This document shows positions 20,025-33,500 of a stretch of DNA of 64,000 bases, one piece after another; positions within the stretch are counted from its first letter, which is position 1; every line of letters starts with the position of its first letter. Below the pieces are notes generated by a model that searched no databases, was not told where the DNA came from, and saw only the letters and a program-made list of their open reading frames with translations. This DNA is from Cladobotryum mycophilum (Eukaryota; Ascomycota; Sordariomycetes; Hypocreales; Hypocreaceae). The position numbers and the translations under genes were made by a program. The stretch is from positions 2,294,001-2,358,000 of the forward strand of contig JAVFKD010000002.1 in NCBI GenBank assembly GCA_036429605.1, given 5' to 3'.

Positions 20025-23000
20025 CTAGGGTGTGGCCTTGCTCATGCTAACGAGTCGCTTCACTCCAACCTGTAGTTCATTAGTATGTAGCTTGAAATGA
20101 GTGAAAAGGGGGTTCGGTAACATACCATCCAGTTGCCGCATTCTTCAGTCTTGTCCCGCTGAATTTCTACTTGCAACTTATGTGCTGCTTCGTAATCCCT
20201 CGATAGAAGAGCCTCTGCCAACTGCGAGAGCTGGTCGATGGTCGGGGGCAGAACAAGCTCTTCGTTGTTCAAATGGTCGAACAGAAGATTCAATCGCTTA
20301 TCAGTGTCCTTCACCTGGGCTGCATATGCCGCCGGCGCCTTTGATGCTACGCGTTGCATATCCTGTATCAGAATATCTACCAGTCGTTGAGCATTAGGTG
20401 GGATATGGGACCGATCACCAGCAGGATGCTTTGCCTTTGGGGGTACCCCTGATGCCCTTGGAGGAGGTGGGGTAGGGGTAGCAGCTGACAGACCGGGTCG
20501 GCCCATGGGCGGAGGGCCGGTTGGTGGTGGTCCTGTCGGCGGGGCCTGGAGAGGGCCTGTTGGTTGAGATGTAGCCGGTGCATATGGCGATGGCGCGTAT
20601 TGGTTATGGGCTACAGGTTGTTGAGCTGGCGGCGCATACGGATTCGCGGGTGGTGGTCGGCTAGCTAGGCCAGAAGATGGCGGGAATGAGGCGCCTGGAA
20701 GCTGGCCGGGTTGTTGCTGAGCCGCTGGAGCCGGGGCGTACCTGTTTGAAGATGGAGGTCCAGCAGGCGGCGCATTGTAAGGTGATGCTGTTCGTGGCGC
20801 CGCAGGAATATGGGATGGAATCGCTCCGACTTGTGGAGGGGGTGGAGCATACTGATTAGCTGTCGAAGAGGGCCTAGGTGGTCCCTGAGTGAATTGTGGT
20901 GGTCCAGCTAGCGGAGACTGAACACGGGGAGGAGCTGATCCCTTGGGAGGAGGAGGAGGAGGGCTAGCTCTCGCACCCTGTCCGTAGGGACCGGCTGTAG
21001 GTGGCGCGGATGGACTTTGGCCGGTGAATGGGGAACTGATTGGTGCCGCGCTGGGAGTCGACCGTCGTGGAACAGCCTTAGTGACCAAGGGGACATCGTT
21101 CCAGTTCTCCATGTTCTTAGCCTTGGATGGGGGAGCGACTGACGGGGTTGTGGTTCTTGGTGGACCACCAAAAGGGGGACCACCAATGGGTGGCGGTGCT
21201 GGTGCTACGTACTGGCTTGGTGGCTGATACGCCTGAGGTTGATATGGGTTAACAGGTGGTACATACTGTTGCGGCGAAGGTGCTGTGATGGGAGCTTGGC
21301 TAATTCCACCGTAAATATTTGAAGGCGCTGGGATAGGTGCAGGCTGAGGAGGCTGATATCCTAGAGAGGGTTGGACCCTTGATGGCGTGCTTGTCTTTGG
21401 CTGCTGGCGAGTTGTAGCTTGAGCCACTGCGGCAGGCTTCTTTTGGGTTGCCAGCTTGACACGACTTCTAGAAAGCTCCGCGGCGGGATATTTAGATGGC
21501 AGCAGATCAAGGTACTTCTGAGCAACATCCAAAAGACCTTGTCCAGCGAGGATGTCTGCGTATTCGGTGTACTTGTCATAAAGAGTTGCCAACTTCCAGT
21601 CCGAATCCTGGCTCAATTCCTTATCCTGGAACTTGGTGACTTGGCGGAAGATGGTTACTTTCTCAATGAAGGCCTGCAGAGTTTTGGCATGCACCGAGAA
21701 TGAAGAACCTTCTGATGCCTGCTCTATGCTCTCCTTTTCAGCTTCAGATAGTTCATCTACCCAGATAGAGACAACCTTCTCCAGCTTCGAGCCGACCAGA
21801 TAGCAGAATGAGGCGTCCTTCCTCAGACCTTGCTCGTGAATGCGGTCACCCAAAGCTTCGCAAAGGTCTGGAAATTCAGTAGGATTAGAGAAGGTGCAGA
21901 CAATAGCCATGGATTCCTTCCAGTTCTCCAAATCCGCGTTGTAGACAATATCCCAGAGATTTTTGGCAATGACAGAGCCAAGAAGACGCATGTAGCTCGG
22001 TACCCCATCCTTTCGAGCGAGATAGGCAGACTGAACCTTGTCAACCAGCTCTTGGCCACCGCAGTTGGCGATCAAGAATGCATCAGCAATGCAATCCTCC
22101 TTCAGACAAATGTCTGTTGCCCTGGCAAAGTTACCTAGCATCAACGCTTTGGTCACCTCCTTCTCAATAGAAGTATCGCTGTCGCTGAAGAGGTGGAAGG
22201 GCTTGTCAGTCTTGGCACCCTTGTTTGCAGCCAAGCCGGAAAGGAAATCATCGCCTTCGCCGTCACCCTCGCCATCGCCGAAGAAATTCGACAACCTCTT
22301 TGATTTGTCCTTTGTTTCACCTTCCTCTTCGGCAGCGTTCTCCTTCTCCTCGCCCTCTACGGTCTCCTCGGAAGAACCGTTGAGGAGTTCCTCTTCTTTG
22401 AAGCCCAAGTGCTCGACAATCTTTGAGCGAGAGTTGTCTCCGACCAGAGTCTCCATAACCTTCCAGTCCGCCTTCTCCTCATCAGTCTTGGCCTGCTCCC
22501 TCCGCTCCTCGCAAAGCGCAGTCACGTTTCCAGCGGTAAGATCCTCTTGGAACTTCTTGATGGAAGATGAGACATCGGAATCAGCTGAGAACTGAGAAAT
22601 TTCTACCTTTGAAGACCGTTTTTGACCAGCCTGAGCCGGAGAAGCCTTGAAAATGACAAGCTTTCCACCGAAACCGAAAGACGCACCAATGGGTCGTTCG
22701 AACCAGTTTGGTGCTTTGCCCAAGGACCATGAAGCTCCCTGAGGCTGTGTCTGAGCGGCGCGGAAGAATTCTTCATCGTCAAGATTTTTCTCAGCGGCAG
22801 TCTGGGATGTGTCAGGGTTGGTGTTTTGCAGTGTCTGAATACTGATCTTGCCGTCGAAGCTGGCAGTAGCCGAGAGGTTGGGGTTGTGAGGGTTGAAACG
22901 TGTTAAGAATGTCCAATTGGTCACCTGGGGAAATTCTCCATATTTTTCTCCGGTCTGGGGATTCCATACAATGGTTCGATTGTCCTTGCCAGAGGACAGC

Positions 23001-23874
23001 AAGAGGTCGCTATCTTGTTGACACCACGACAGTGACAGAACACCACCCTCGTGGCCTTCAAGGGACTTTTCGGGCGCATTGGAGTTGCGCAGATCCCAAA
23101 GGAGGATGACGGGCGCATTGTCGTCAGGGGTAGCAGTGAGAAGCTTGGTTGAGTTGTTGGGGTCCCACGCAATAGCACTGACGGCCTTGCGACTGTTGTT
23201 GAGGGTCAAAGATGCCTTCTTGGTCTTCAAGTCCCACACTGTGACGAATCCACCAGGCCCTCCAGTAGCCAAAATATGAGAGACCTTTCGATTCCATGCC
23301 AGGCAATCAATATCGTCGGAGCGGGCAGCCGCATTGCCGAGTCGGAAGGGGTTTTCGATATCGTTGACATCGTAGACGAAGAGTTCGCCCTTGGTTCCGG
23401 CAGTAGCCAAAATGTGGGGCTTCAAGGGGTTGAACTGTAAGGTCTTGATTGCGCCGGTGTGTTTCGTCGTTTGTGAGATGGAGGCATCCGAGGCCCCAGA
23501 CTCGAGCTTCTCTGCGTCCCATAACTCGAGGGTGCCATTCTCCAAAGCTCCGGCAATTATGCCCTTTGGGTGGTTATCGGTGGGAGGTCCCCAAGCAATG
23601 TCGTAGAATCTGTGAAGGGGTCAGCTAGTGAGCATAGAATGCTAGTCCAATCCATGCTGCCATACCTTGACTCTGTGCTAATGCTGACGAGGGGTTGCAG
23701 CTCAATGCCTTGATCTTGGTTGTCGAGTGATAAATCCCAGACTTCCAACTTGCTCTCGTCAGAAAAGTCGGCGTCCACAGCACCAGCTCGAGTGCCTGTG
23801 ACGACCAAAGGCTTTCCTGGACCAGGCGACCAGGCAAAGGTCGCTGTCCTGGGTATGTCTCGTAAGCGCACCAT
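20025..23874 (-). CDS. SEC31: COPII outer-coat protein Sec31
   Basis: Sec31, with Sec13, forms the outer cage of COPII vesicles leaving the ER and stimulates Sar1 GTP hydrolysis. Exons are 23666..23874, 20126..23609 and 20025..20069, for 1245 residues. Residues 1-330 hold WD40 repeats (for example KPHILATAG, LLSSGKDNRTIVWNPQTGE). Residues about 450-760 form the alpha-solenoid (FARATDICLKEDCIADAFLIANCGG). A Pro/Gln/Ala-rich linker with many PPP and GPP tracts follows. The C-terminal helical region ends with the conserved ECGNWMVGVKRLVSMSKATP. The last 15 residues lie on their own exon after a GTATGT donor. Length and domain order are normal. Confidence 0.96.
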
Positions 23875-24871
23875 GATGGCGGGGGTATTGGTGTTGGATT
23901 CAAAGGTGGGAGGAACAACGGCGGGACAGTGCTTGAATGATTGAAATTAGATATAAATGATATTGATGCGTAATCAGCGGCCTCAATTTGACATTGGTAA
24001 CTGAGAGTTACGCAGCTCCCAGAGTTGGCCGACAAGAAAGCATCAAAAGTTGAAAGTTGAAGGTTGAACACCTGGTTCGAAACTTGAAGCCAGCTTAGTA
24101 TGATGCCAGATTGCAGGCCTTTGTTAGTCGGTCGGTCTCCTGAGCTCCTCCCTCCCTGCCCAAGCTGGTAGGGGGGCGTCTGTGCTTTTGGGTGCGCTGA
24201 GTGGCAGTAGGCCTGGCACGTGACGACACGTAGCCATTTCCTTATGGTTTGCAGCTACGCGGCGGAAATCATTCTGTCAACTAAGTTAAGGATTCACAAT
24301 ATTTCAAAATGTTACGTGTTATTATAAAGCTTGCTAAATAGTACAATAATTAATCATATTACTTCAATTTCCTCATTTGCCTTATTTTTATGAATTACAT
24401 ATCCATGTCGTCTTTACCGATGCAGACTTAAGCTTACGACCTTATGCACCATCCGTCTTCTACACCCAGGGATTCACTAAAAGAAAAATCCTCGAGTTGT
24501 CCACTTGTGAACTGATTAGCTTATGGAAACATCCAATGCCGGCTGTTCTCCCCCAATTCCGTTTGTCCATCGGAATCTTAAAGAGGCTGCATGGAGGTGG
24601 ACATAGCCTCAATGTGGGGAATTCCGTGGCGCGTCAAATAGAGTGAGATACGATCACCCTCCTTATAAAACTATCAGACCTCTCTGTCAAAGGAGGGGCT
24701 CAATTTTGGGGACTGGTAAGAATACCCTAAGACGGCTGTCGAGCTTGGTGGCCATGAGATTCCATTCTCACATGAGTGGTTGAGATCAACTATTATTCCT
24801 CACTCAACAGCACTCATATCAGCAACGCCGAATTTGTGTACCTTTACAGTGACCGCTTTGCAACACACAAT
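23875..24871. promoter_or_regulatory. Divergent intergenic region
   Basis: It separates SEC31 (minus) from the Zn2Cys6 gene (plus). It is A/T-rich at 24290-24420, with a TATAAAA-like box near 24663. No gene was seen. Confidence 0.45.
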
Positions 24872-26631
24872 ATGGTCGGTGTTCCTGGACGATCCAAAGG
24901 TTGCATTACTTGTCGAAAGAGAAAGAAAGGAGTAAGCATACGATGCATTATACAATTACTTATCAATACCTGAGTAATGACAATATGTTAGTGCGACAAG
25001 CAGGAGCCGTCTTGTCTTCGCTGTAGCCGCGCAGGGTTGGCTTGCGAAGGATACGGAAAGGATCTCATTTGGCTTCACACCGGTGCGGCCGGTTCGTCAG
25101 AGCAATCGTCTACTTCCCCTTCTCAGCTTCAACAAGCATCCGCTGATCGGCCCTGGTTTGTACGCTATGAAAGAAAAAAGGAGAGCAACGAACGCATTGC
25201 CCTGTCAGATAATTTGGTGAGATCTGCTAGGGAGCAGTTATATCTTGGATTCTTCTGGGATGTCATGACACCGAGTGGTCGCGATGCCTCATTGGACTCG
25301 TTGGATTTACCCGCCATTGGCTGGATAAAAGTCATTCCAACATTCTATAACTCGGAGATTGCTGTCCGCTACGTAGCTATTGCTACGGCTGCATCAATGC
25401 TTGGGCAGTCCAGAAAAGATGCACAGCTGTATTCCAAGGGCTTTCAGGTATACAACTGGTCAATACGGGAAATGGTCAAAGCCATCCGACAGCCGGAACG
25501 AGCGAAAAGTGACGGTTTGTTGGTCGCGGCGCGTCTCATGGCATTATACGAGGTATGCTTCCCCTGCATGAAAGCGCCTGTTGATTCTAATATCCCTTTC
25601 TCTTGGCAGATTCTCTTTGGCCCTGGAGTAAAATTTGAACATTCTGGATGGAAGGGCCATATAGATGGACAAGTAGCCCTTCTTCTTGCTAGGGGCTCCG
25701 AGTCTTGCAAGACGGGAATCGGCCACCAACTATTTGTTGACATTCGTACAACTACGGTACGCTGCAACGCTAGCTTTGTTGTGATGCTTTAGTTTCTCGA
25801 ATACTAACTGTATATTTGTAGGCCTTGGTATCTATCAAGAAGCGCTGGCCTTCCCCTTTCAGCAGCCCTGAATGGAAAACGATTCCTTGGGCCGTGAAAG
25901 AAAAGTCGATGCATATGAAGCTGATGGACACTATTGAGGAAGTGGCTGATCTTCTGGTGCAGATTGATACTATCCACGCCTCTCCTTCTGACTATGCAAA
26001 GAAGCTTCAGGTACAACTTTTAACACGCTGTCTAGATGCCGAAGCTTCTCTAAGTGACTGGAAGTCCCAGATTGATCTATCTACATATGATTACACAATT
26101 GCGGAATTGCCTTTGCCTCTTCCCACGACTAACGCTGATTTTTCGCTTCTTGGAATGAGCTGTTTCTACTGGGCTACCTGTCTACTACTATATTCTGTCA
26201 GCGCCTTTGCTTCCAAGCTCGATGGCTGGTCAACGACGCCGAGTAGTGTCTCGAAGGCGGACACGACAACATATCCGTTTCTAGGAGCAGAGGATATCTC
26301 ATCATCCGAATCCGAATCCGATTGGGACGTTATGTATAATGGCCTGACGATCTATGTCAAAAAGATAGCGCATTGCATCCACTTATTCTTTGCGCCATCC
26401 TCCCGCGTCATACATAGCGGCGCCTCACTTTTCCCAATGTCTGTCGCACTACACTTCCTGGAAGCGACAGAAGCGTCTAGTAATCCAAGCGAAGAGACCA
26501 AGATACTTCGCAATATATTTCAGCATTCTTTTATGGGCAGGACGTTCAACCGCCACCGACAGGCCGACAAGCAACCCATTATAAAGGAGGCTGGAGATGT
26601 TAGGCCAAGATATAAATATTTATGGGTGTGA
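24872..26631 (+). CDS. Zn2Cys6 transcription factor with fungal-specific regulatory domain
   Basis: Exons are 24872..24931, 24992..25552, 25610..25756 and 25822..26631, for 525 residues. The binuclear zinc cluster is split by intron 1: GCITCRKRKKG, then CDKQEPSCLRCSRAGLACEGY supplies the other four Cys. The middle region is of the Fungal_trans_2 type, with IAVRYVAIATAASMLG, KSDGLLVAARLMALYEILFGPG, WKGHIDGQVALLLARG and HQLFVDIR. This layout is common in regulators of metabolism or secondary metabolism. Intron 2 (57 nt) is in frame, so its removal rests on the GTATGC donor and TTGGCAG acceptor. The target is not apparent: there is no biosynthetic cluster beside it. Confidence 0.9.
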
Positions 26632-27433
26632 AACAAATTTGACCCAGAGATCGCAATATCTAGTTGCCATATAGATCATTTAGGGAATATTACATGGACA
26701 CACAATTTAGAGGCGAAATCCTCTTTGTTCATGTTGACGAGAAATTTCCTTTTATCCTAGTCTATTGGCTTGTGCCTCGACATCGACGCCGGTTTAGACG
26801 TAAACGCACGAGATGTTCTAGCTCGTCATCATTTGCTATTCTTAACAATTATATCTAGAGCTAACAGATATGTTTCAGTCTTGACTATAAGATCCCATTG
26901 AGTAAAAATTACCCTGACTCGAACAGTTCTTTTAGGCCACCAGAGAAGTTACCACAATTATGATGAGGTAGAGCGATGGCTTACTAAGGTTGATGATAAT
27001 GCTCCCGATAGAGGATGCGACAAGTGATTAACTGACAGATGTGATGAACACCGAAAATACTCTTTTGATAGGTAGTTTCGGTCATCTAAGTGACTTTCTT
27101 AAGAGAACTTCATCATATAAATTTCTTCACAACTTGAGGTTATTCCGTCTGGTGCACATTACCGAAGCTTCACGCGTATTATTGCCCAGGTGGTGTTTTC
27201 GTTCTCAAAGCTTCTAGAAGTGGGAGGGTCCGCTGGGTCATTCTACCCTTGTGACGTGTTAAGTGGCGCTAGCTTTATGTTTCCGCCAACGTCGTTCAAC
27301 CCCACGAACGAACCACCACCATCCAAGTGGCCCCAAATTCCCAACCCACCACCACATGCTTGCAACTTTTTAGTACCTTCAAAACTACCGCAACTCTAGC
27401 CAAAAAAAATAGCCAGCAGCTGTGGGATAAATC
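26632..27433. other. Intergenic, no gene seen
   Basis: This is 3' flank of the regulator and promoter of GET2. It is A/T-rich in 26640-27130. The last 100 bases are C/A-rich 5' leader of GET2. Confidence 0.5.
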
Positions 27434-28490
27434 ATGGCGGATGTTACGACTACCTCTAGTGATGCTGCGGCTCAGCGAGCTGCTGAACAGGCGCGCCTGC
27501 GCAAGGAGCGTCGAGAGGCTAAGATCAAGTCTGGGGGGTCTGCCCGCTTGAACAGGATCACTGGCATGGGAGGCCGTGTTACTGGAGGTTCGTCATGGCC
27601 TTGATATGAAGCTGTCTACTCTTCATCCAAGTAGTTCGCTAATTTTCTTTTTATTAGACTCAGAGCCCACGGCTGATTCTGCCCCCGCTCCCGTTACTAT
27701 TACTGCCTCGCCTCCCTCGCCATTCCCTCCCGCCGCTCCCGCCGCAAAACCTCAGGTTCCAGTTGCTACACACAAGGACCCCGAAGAAGTAGACATATCA
27801 CAACACTACTATGCCCCTCAGGCGACCACACGAAGGGTACCACCGCCCGCCGCCGCCTCTCCCGTACCAGAGGGTCCAAATCTCTCCGATGTTCAACTCC
27901 GCCAGATGATGCTCGGCCTCGACCGCCCGCAGCAACAAACACCAGTCAACGGCGCAGGTGCAAGCCCTCAGCAGGAAGAAGACCCCATCATGAAAATGAT
28001 GTCCCAGATGATGGGCGGCAACATGCCCGGAGGTGCCTCGCCCTTTGCCGGCATGCCTATCCCCCAACAACAAACCGCCGTTCAGCCACCCACCCGCTCC
28101 GTCACCGTCTGGCGAATCCTCCACGCCCTATTCGCCATCGGGCTCGGCATATTCTTCGCCTTCACCACACCCTTCACAGGCAGCAAGATCGAACGCGAGC
28201 TATCCGTCATCGCATACGACGCCCGCACTGAGGAGGAAGACCAGCGTCAAAAGATCTTCTTCTGGGCCTTTGCCACAGCAGAAGTCCTCCTCCTATCCTC
28301 GCGCTTCCTCTTCGACAAGGCCAGCACACGGTCCACGGGTTTCGTCGCCACGGCGCTGTCATATCTCCCGCAGCCGTACAGGGGGTATCTGGAAGTCGGG
28401 CAGCGCTACGTACAGATTTTTAATGCCGTGCGGTCGGATCTTTTGACTTGCATATTTGTTCTGGGCGTGTGCACCTGGTTGAAAGCATGA
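27434..28490 (+). CDS. GET2: GET complex membrane receptor subunit Get2
   Basis: Get2 pairs with Get1 in the ER membrane to receive Get3 and insert tail-anchored proteins. Exons are 27434..27587 and 27658..28490, for 328 residues. The cytosolic N-terminus carries the Get3-tethering basic helix (ARLRKERREAKIKSGGSARL, then NRITG). A long Pro/Ala-rich linker follows, with VDISQHYY and DPIMKMMSQMMGG. There are three C-terminal membrane segments: around VWRILHALFAIGLGIFFAF, FFWAFATAEVLLLSSRFLF and LLTCIFVLGVCTWL. The topology and basic head match fungal Get2/CAMLG relatives. The intron donor is GTTCGT, with a CTAAT branch and an acceptor in TTATTAG. Confidence 0.86.
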
Positions 28491-28786
28491 GGTTGTAAGA
28501 GCATTATTTGGAATAGAGAGCCTTGTTTTGACTCATAGTGAATCATGATGAAACCTGAAACAGACTGTCTTCTGCTGCCTGGTCTCGCACCACATCTCTC
28601 CCCCACCTTTTGACGTTTGCAATGTCTCGGCCGGGGGTTTGCCTTGAAACAGCAACACGAATTAATATTAGCTAACTGTCGTATGTTATGCCTACTCTAC
28701 CATCATCTCGTATAACCACATCAACATCGTACATATCTTTACACTTACTATTCTTACACCCCACATCCAAAGAATACAGACGCTCC

Positions 28787-30559
28787 CTAGTTCCGAATGA
28801 CCATGCCCAAAATGCCTCCCAAAACACCCCTGACTCTCTTAGGGTTCTCCAAGACGCAGGTAAACACAACCGCCGTGCTGGCCGCAAAAACCATCTTCTC
28901 CCGCCACTGCTGCTCTACTGGATACCGTCTCGGAACCAAAGTTGCCAGAGCGCGAGGTGCAACAAATAGAGCCATGTCCTTGCGTCGTCCAATTGTCTCG
29001 ACGAGCACACTCCATCCACAGAGGAGGCAGCCTGTGCCGACGCATATTCCTCCATCGATGCGCTGTCGGCACGCGACATCCTTGCCGAGAAGACGAGGGC
29101 CAAGCCGGTTGCGACCAAGGCAGACGCCGTAGTAAAATAGTGTGATAAATAGGGCGAGGAATGTGGATGATCGGGAGGCGGAAACGAAGGCTTTGATGGG
29201 GTTCATCTTGCTAGGCTTCCGTAGCTGCAATCCCAGTGTGAGTGGCAGGTAAGTCGACATGGACCACTTCCATGAACGAAAGAATCTGCGCACGGCATGA
29301 ACTTCGCATGAAGAACCGCTTCCCATGTGTACAAGTTCGCAGGGGAATGGTATAGATTTAGCCGGATCTCCCCATTCGTAAGGAAGCTTGTAATCCGTGC
29401 ACATGGGTCCTAGCAGGGCTGCTTGTCCTGTTTCTTTACCATATTGCAGTTCGCCCCTCTTGCAACGTCGGAGGGCCTCAAGTAAACGCTGGTCCACAGA
29501 GGCAGCAGATGTAATCCACTTATTATAGCTTGCGGGAAGCCTATCTGGTGAGTAGAACCAAGCCCACATGATCAGTCCAGAAGAAGCTGCAAATACTAGA
29601 GGATCAGTCATGCCAGTGAGGAATTGCTCAACCTGGAGGAAGTTAGTTCTATATTCTATCTGTCTGGCAAGTTTGGTGGATAGCACTTACACCCGTCCAC
29701 TTCTGCGCCGCCTTGCGACGAGTACGGCGTTGATCCCATAATTCCCCTACCAGGACATCAAGAGCCCTTGTGACGGCAAAGAGAGTCAAGTCGAGGGTAC
29801 GACCAGCAAATCTCTTGGGTGCAGCTTCAGACTTGGCACCATTTTCAGATGTCGTCTCAGATGGCTTGGAGATTTTCTTAGACTGTAACAATTGAAGACT
29901 GAACCATCCGGCTATGAAGGTGGAAAGCCATCTTGCCAATCTACGAGGCTATTGTTAGCCTCTACCGAAAGATTGACAGCTGTATGACGTGATACAGATA
30001 TTTCAAGATAGCCTTACCTTAGTCGCCATGCCTGATCAAGACTCTTGGCTGCACTGTTAATGAGTCGATATAACGGTCCCTGCAGCAAGTACCAAGGTTA
30101 GTATACATGTGCTGCAAGCCTCCGCCATTAATTGGGAAGCACAGCATTTCGGTGAAGTCAACCCGATTGTCCACATTCGGCCTTGTGAACGTGAATTGGC
30201 CACCACGAAATCCACCCTAGTGAAAAGGGGTTACGAACCTGTAGCAAAGTTGAGCCTCCCACTAAGGCAGCGCAAAATGCAGGGAAGCGTTGCAACTCCA
30301 GGCCTGTCCGGAGAATCCGAATGGCAGAATCCAGAAAAGATCGCTCATCTTGATCGGCTGGCAAATACTTTTTCGCATTCCTGCGCTTCTTGGAGACGAA
30401 CTGGAGGACCAGCGTCAAGAGTCGCGGAGCCACCGCAGAGGCATAGCCCAAAAGGTAGGCTCTGACCAATGGCCGTGAGGCTGGGGGCAGGGACTGGAGG
30501 TTCAGTGGCCGGGCATTAGACCGAAGAGCCACAGCAGGTTGCATCTCAATGGCAGCCAT
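28787..30559 (-). CDS. TMEM135-like multi-span membrane protein
   Basis: Exons are 30239..30559, 30018..30079, 29691..29940 and 28787..29632, for 492 residues. Exon phases agree throughout. Hydrophobic segments are scattered over the protein (PLVRAYLLGYASAVAPRLL, FAASSGLIMWAWFYS, STFLALFITLFYYGVCLG, GGICVGTGCLLCGWSVLVE). The block PFPCELVHMGSGSSCEVHAV followed by RRFFRSWKWSMSTYLPL resembles the Cys-rich N-terminal region of TMEM135. The later ALFVAPRALATLVPRRY resembles its C-terminal half. TMEM135 proteins are linked to peroxisomes, mitochondria and fat storage. Function in this fungus is inferred only from that similarity; a Tim17-like relationship is an alternative. Confidence 0.76.
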
Positions 30560-33500
30560 GGTTCAGTGTGTGCGTGCAGGGACATGTAACCATGCCTCAC
30601 CTCACTTAAAGTTTTCTGTCAAAAAAGAGTTTTCTCGTTCCTGAAGGATGGACAAAGACTGTCAGCGAGACACACCAAAAGAAAATAGGAGTAACAAAGA
30701 AATGATGGCAATAGCGCGCGATCGGAAAAGTTGGCGTCGCTTAGTAGCAGCCCCGAAGACGAGGCACGATGTGTGGACGTGGTGTAACGCGCGCTGTGCT
30801 CTCTTTTGGCTTGTGAAAGTGCCCACAATCCCTGCTGAGCAATGATGTACTTGTCAGTGTTGGGCCAGCAAGAGAGAGAGAGAGAGAAAAAGGGGACTAC
30901 GCTTGCGCATGCAGCAAACAAAAGCGAAGGGCAAATTGAATGAGTTGCGCCGAGACAAAATTGAATGCCAAAAAGATGAATTGGCAATGAAAAATTTAGT
31001 TTGCAGAAAAATTGAATTGAGTAGGTATTTTGGTAGAAGGATAGATGCCCTCCGTTCTTGCCAATTGATGGTGGAATGTTTGCTATGGCATCCATCCGTC
31101 CAACTGCTATCAATCTACAGAGCACCCGACTACTATTCACTACCCCATTCACAGCACTGAGGCCTCGGCTCACTCACTTAAAACCATTGCCGTCTTTAGC
31201 GAAGCTATAAAAGCATTCATATACCTACTTACTCCACGTCAACACACAAGCTTCTCCGTTCCCCATCCTCATGACACGGGAGAGGAGGGGAAGCAGGGGC
31301 GGAGAGTCGTCAATCCTGGAGGCGAGAGTCCACAGGTCCCGTCTCCAGATCCATCTAGCATGCCACGCGCCATTAACCCCACAGTCTCGACTCACGGAAG
31401 ATGAGCGTTCTTTGCTGACCAGGTTACCCGCCATCGCAGGCAGGCAGGCAAGCAAGCAAGCAATCAAGGAAGCAATCAAGGCAAGGCTGGCAAGCTGGAA
31501 TCCGAGAGGCGAAAAATGACTTGCAAATCGGTGGAACCTTTGAAAGCTGGACAACGATAAATGGTCAGCTTGCATCAAACTATCTCATTCCTAGTACGTC
31601 AGGATGCGGTTTGACGACGTACAGATCTGGAAGCCTCTCCGGAGCCATGACGCCCGTCTCTCCTCGTTTGACAGGTAGACTACATCTTGCGCGAAACACG
31701 ACTCGTTTTCACATCTGGCAACATTGGCAACATTGGTAGGACAAATGCCATTTCAAAAGTTCATAGTGGGAAAAGTGTTAATGGGTGGCCTGCTTTATTG
31801 GCTCACCTCATCTCACTCTGGTTGATTCCAGCGTTGTACAAGGGCATCCCGTCACTTCAGCTTACAACTTGTAAGACAATACGATGAGTCTCTTGTCAAA
31901 CAAGGTAGGTTACATGACAAGAATCCAAGACATCCACTGATCTTCCTTCCTTTACGGAAAAATTATTCTGGCTCTGAACATCAGTGCCAATGCGCCCTGC
32001 AATACCACCTAATGGTGTAGTATGTGCCTGGCCCGGGGCTTGCCGCTTGACGCTTGACGCCTGACGCTTGGCCACGCGTTGGAGAGAGATGAACCACCCA
32101 CGCTCCCGTGCCATGGCACTCTCTCGCTCTCGAGGCTTGCTTGCTAGACATGGGGTGCGAGGTGGGAGAGGGAGGTGGGATGGGAGGGGCATTTTGATGC
32201 ACAGCAGGGGTCAAGGACTGATGAGCCGCTGACATCTGCGTCAGTGCAGAACCGTCGGTGACGAAATTTTACGCTCTTTTCTGTTTCTGCTCTCGCTGTT
32301 CTCCGAACTTGTCCCAGACTGGCTTCGGTGTGGTCCCTGAGCGCATGAGAGTGTTTCATCCATGAAGCGGAGAGCGGAAAAATACAAGTAAGACTTTTCT
32401 AGATGCTAGATGACAGCACATCATACTTGTAATAAGGCAGCGTAAAACAGCAAGTAGGACAAGCCGAGAATGAGTAAAACATTTCTCTTAAAAAAAAAAC
32501 AAGCCTTGAGGGAAAATACAACCTGCGTCTGAAACGGCTTTTTAGACTGACGATCTAGTAGATGCCCGCCCAGTCACGACTTGACACCCTCCCTCCCTGG
32601 CGGAACTTGTCGGGAACCTGAGCGACCAAGAGGCTGCAACTCGGTGTTCGCATACCGAATATAGCAACGGAAGCCAGCAGAGGTCAGAGAAGGGCCAGTA
32701 AGAATGCAAAGATGCCGAAAGCATGTGATGATCGCTTTGGAGACTAGAACCTCGAGAAGAGGATGAACCATCTGCCTCTGTTCAATAAAGAGGGATTATC
32801 CATTAACGCGGGGCTGGTCTGCTAGTACAAGGTAGAAAATTAAGGTGTGCCAGGTGGTGTGAGGAGCAGGCCGGGGTAAATAACCCGATAGGGTCATAAT
32901 CCCCTGTATTTCTCTATACGGTATATGATCACCAGTCGTCGTGGTGGTGAAAACACGCCAGGCCAGGTGACCTTTAGCTTGGCCGAAATAGCAGGGATCC
33001 AATTTTTATTAGTGCTCTTCCTCTCGGAGCGCCGCGCCGTGCTAGGACATTTCTCCATTTACATCTCCGCCATACATGCTAATGGAATGCTACTACTAAG
33101 AACTTTCTTCCCTCTTTTTTCCCTCCATACCTAATACCTCCTACCTCCTACTAGACAGACACTGGACGGACTGGACACACTGCCACTACGACGCTCCATC
33201 TTAGCACACACGGCACTGCGCTGCACTGCACTGCACTGCAGCATACATCCATCCATACCTTGAACCTGCGTCGCCGTATTCGTAACGTCAACCAAGGGTA
33301 CCTGTTTGGTGTGTAGCATTGAGGCCTTGCCTTGACGTACCTACCTAGTACCTACAGCAGTTGGGGGGAGAACAGGCACGCAAGGCCTGCGGGGGGAGAG
33401 GGTCATCCATTCATCCAGCCATCCATCGTGTCTGCACACACCACTGAGACTTTGCTTTGCAACAACTCTGTTTGTTCGTGGATCTGCTCGCCGACACTCC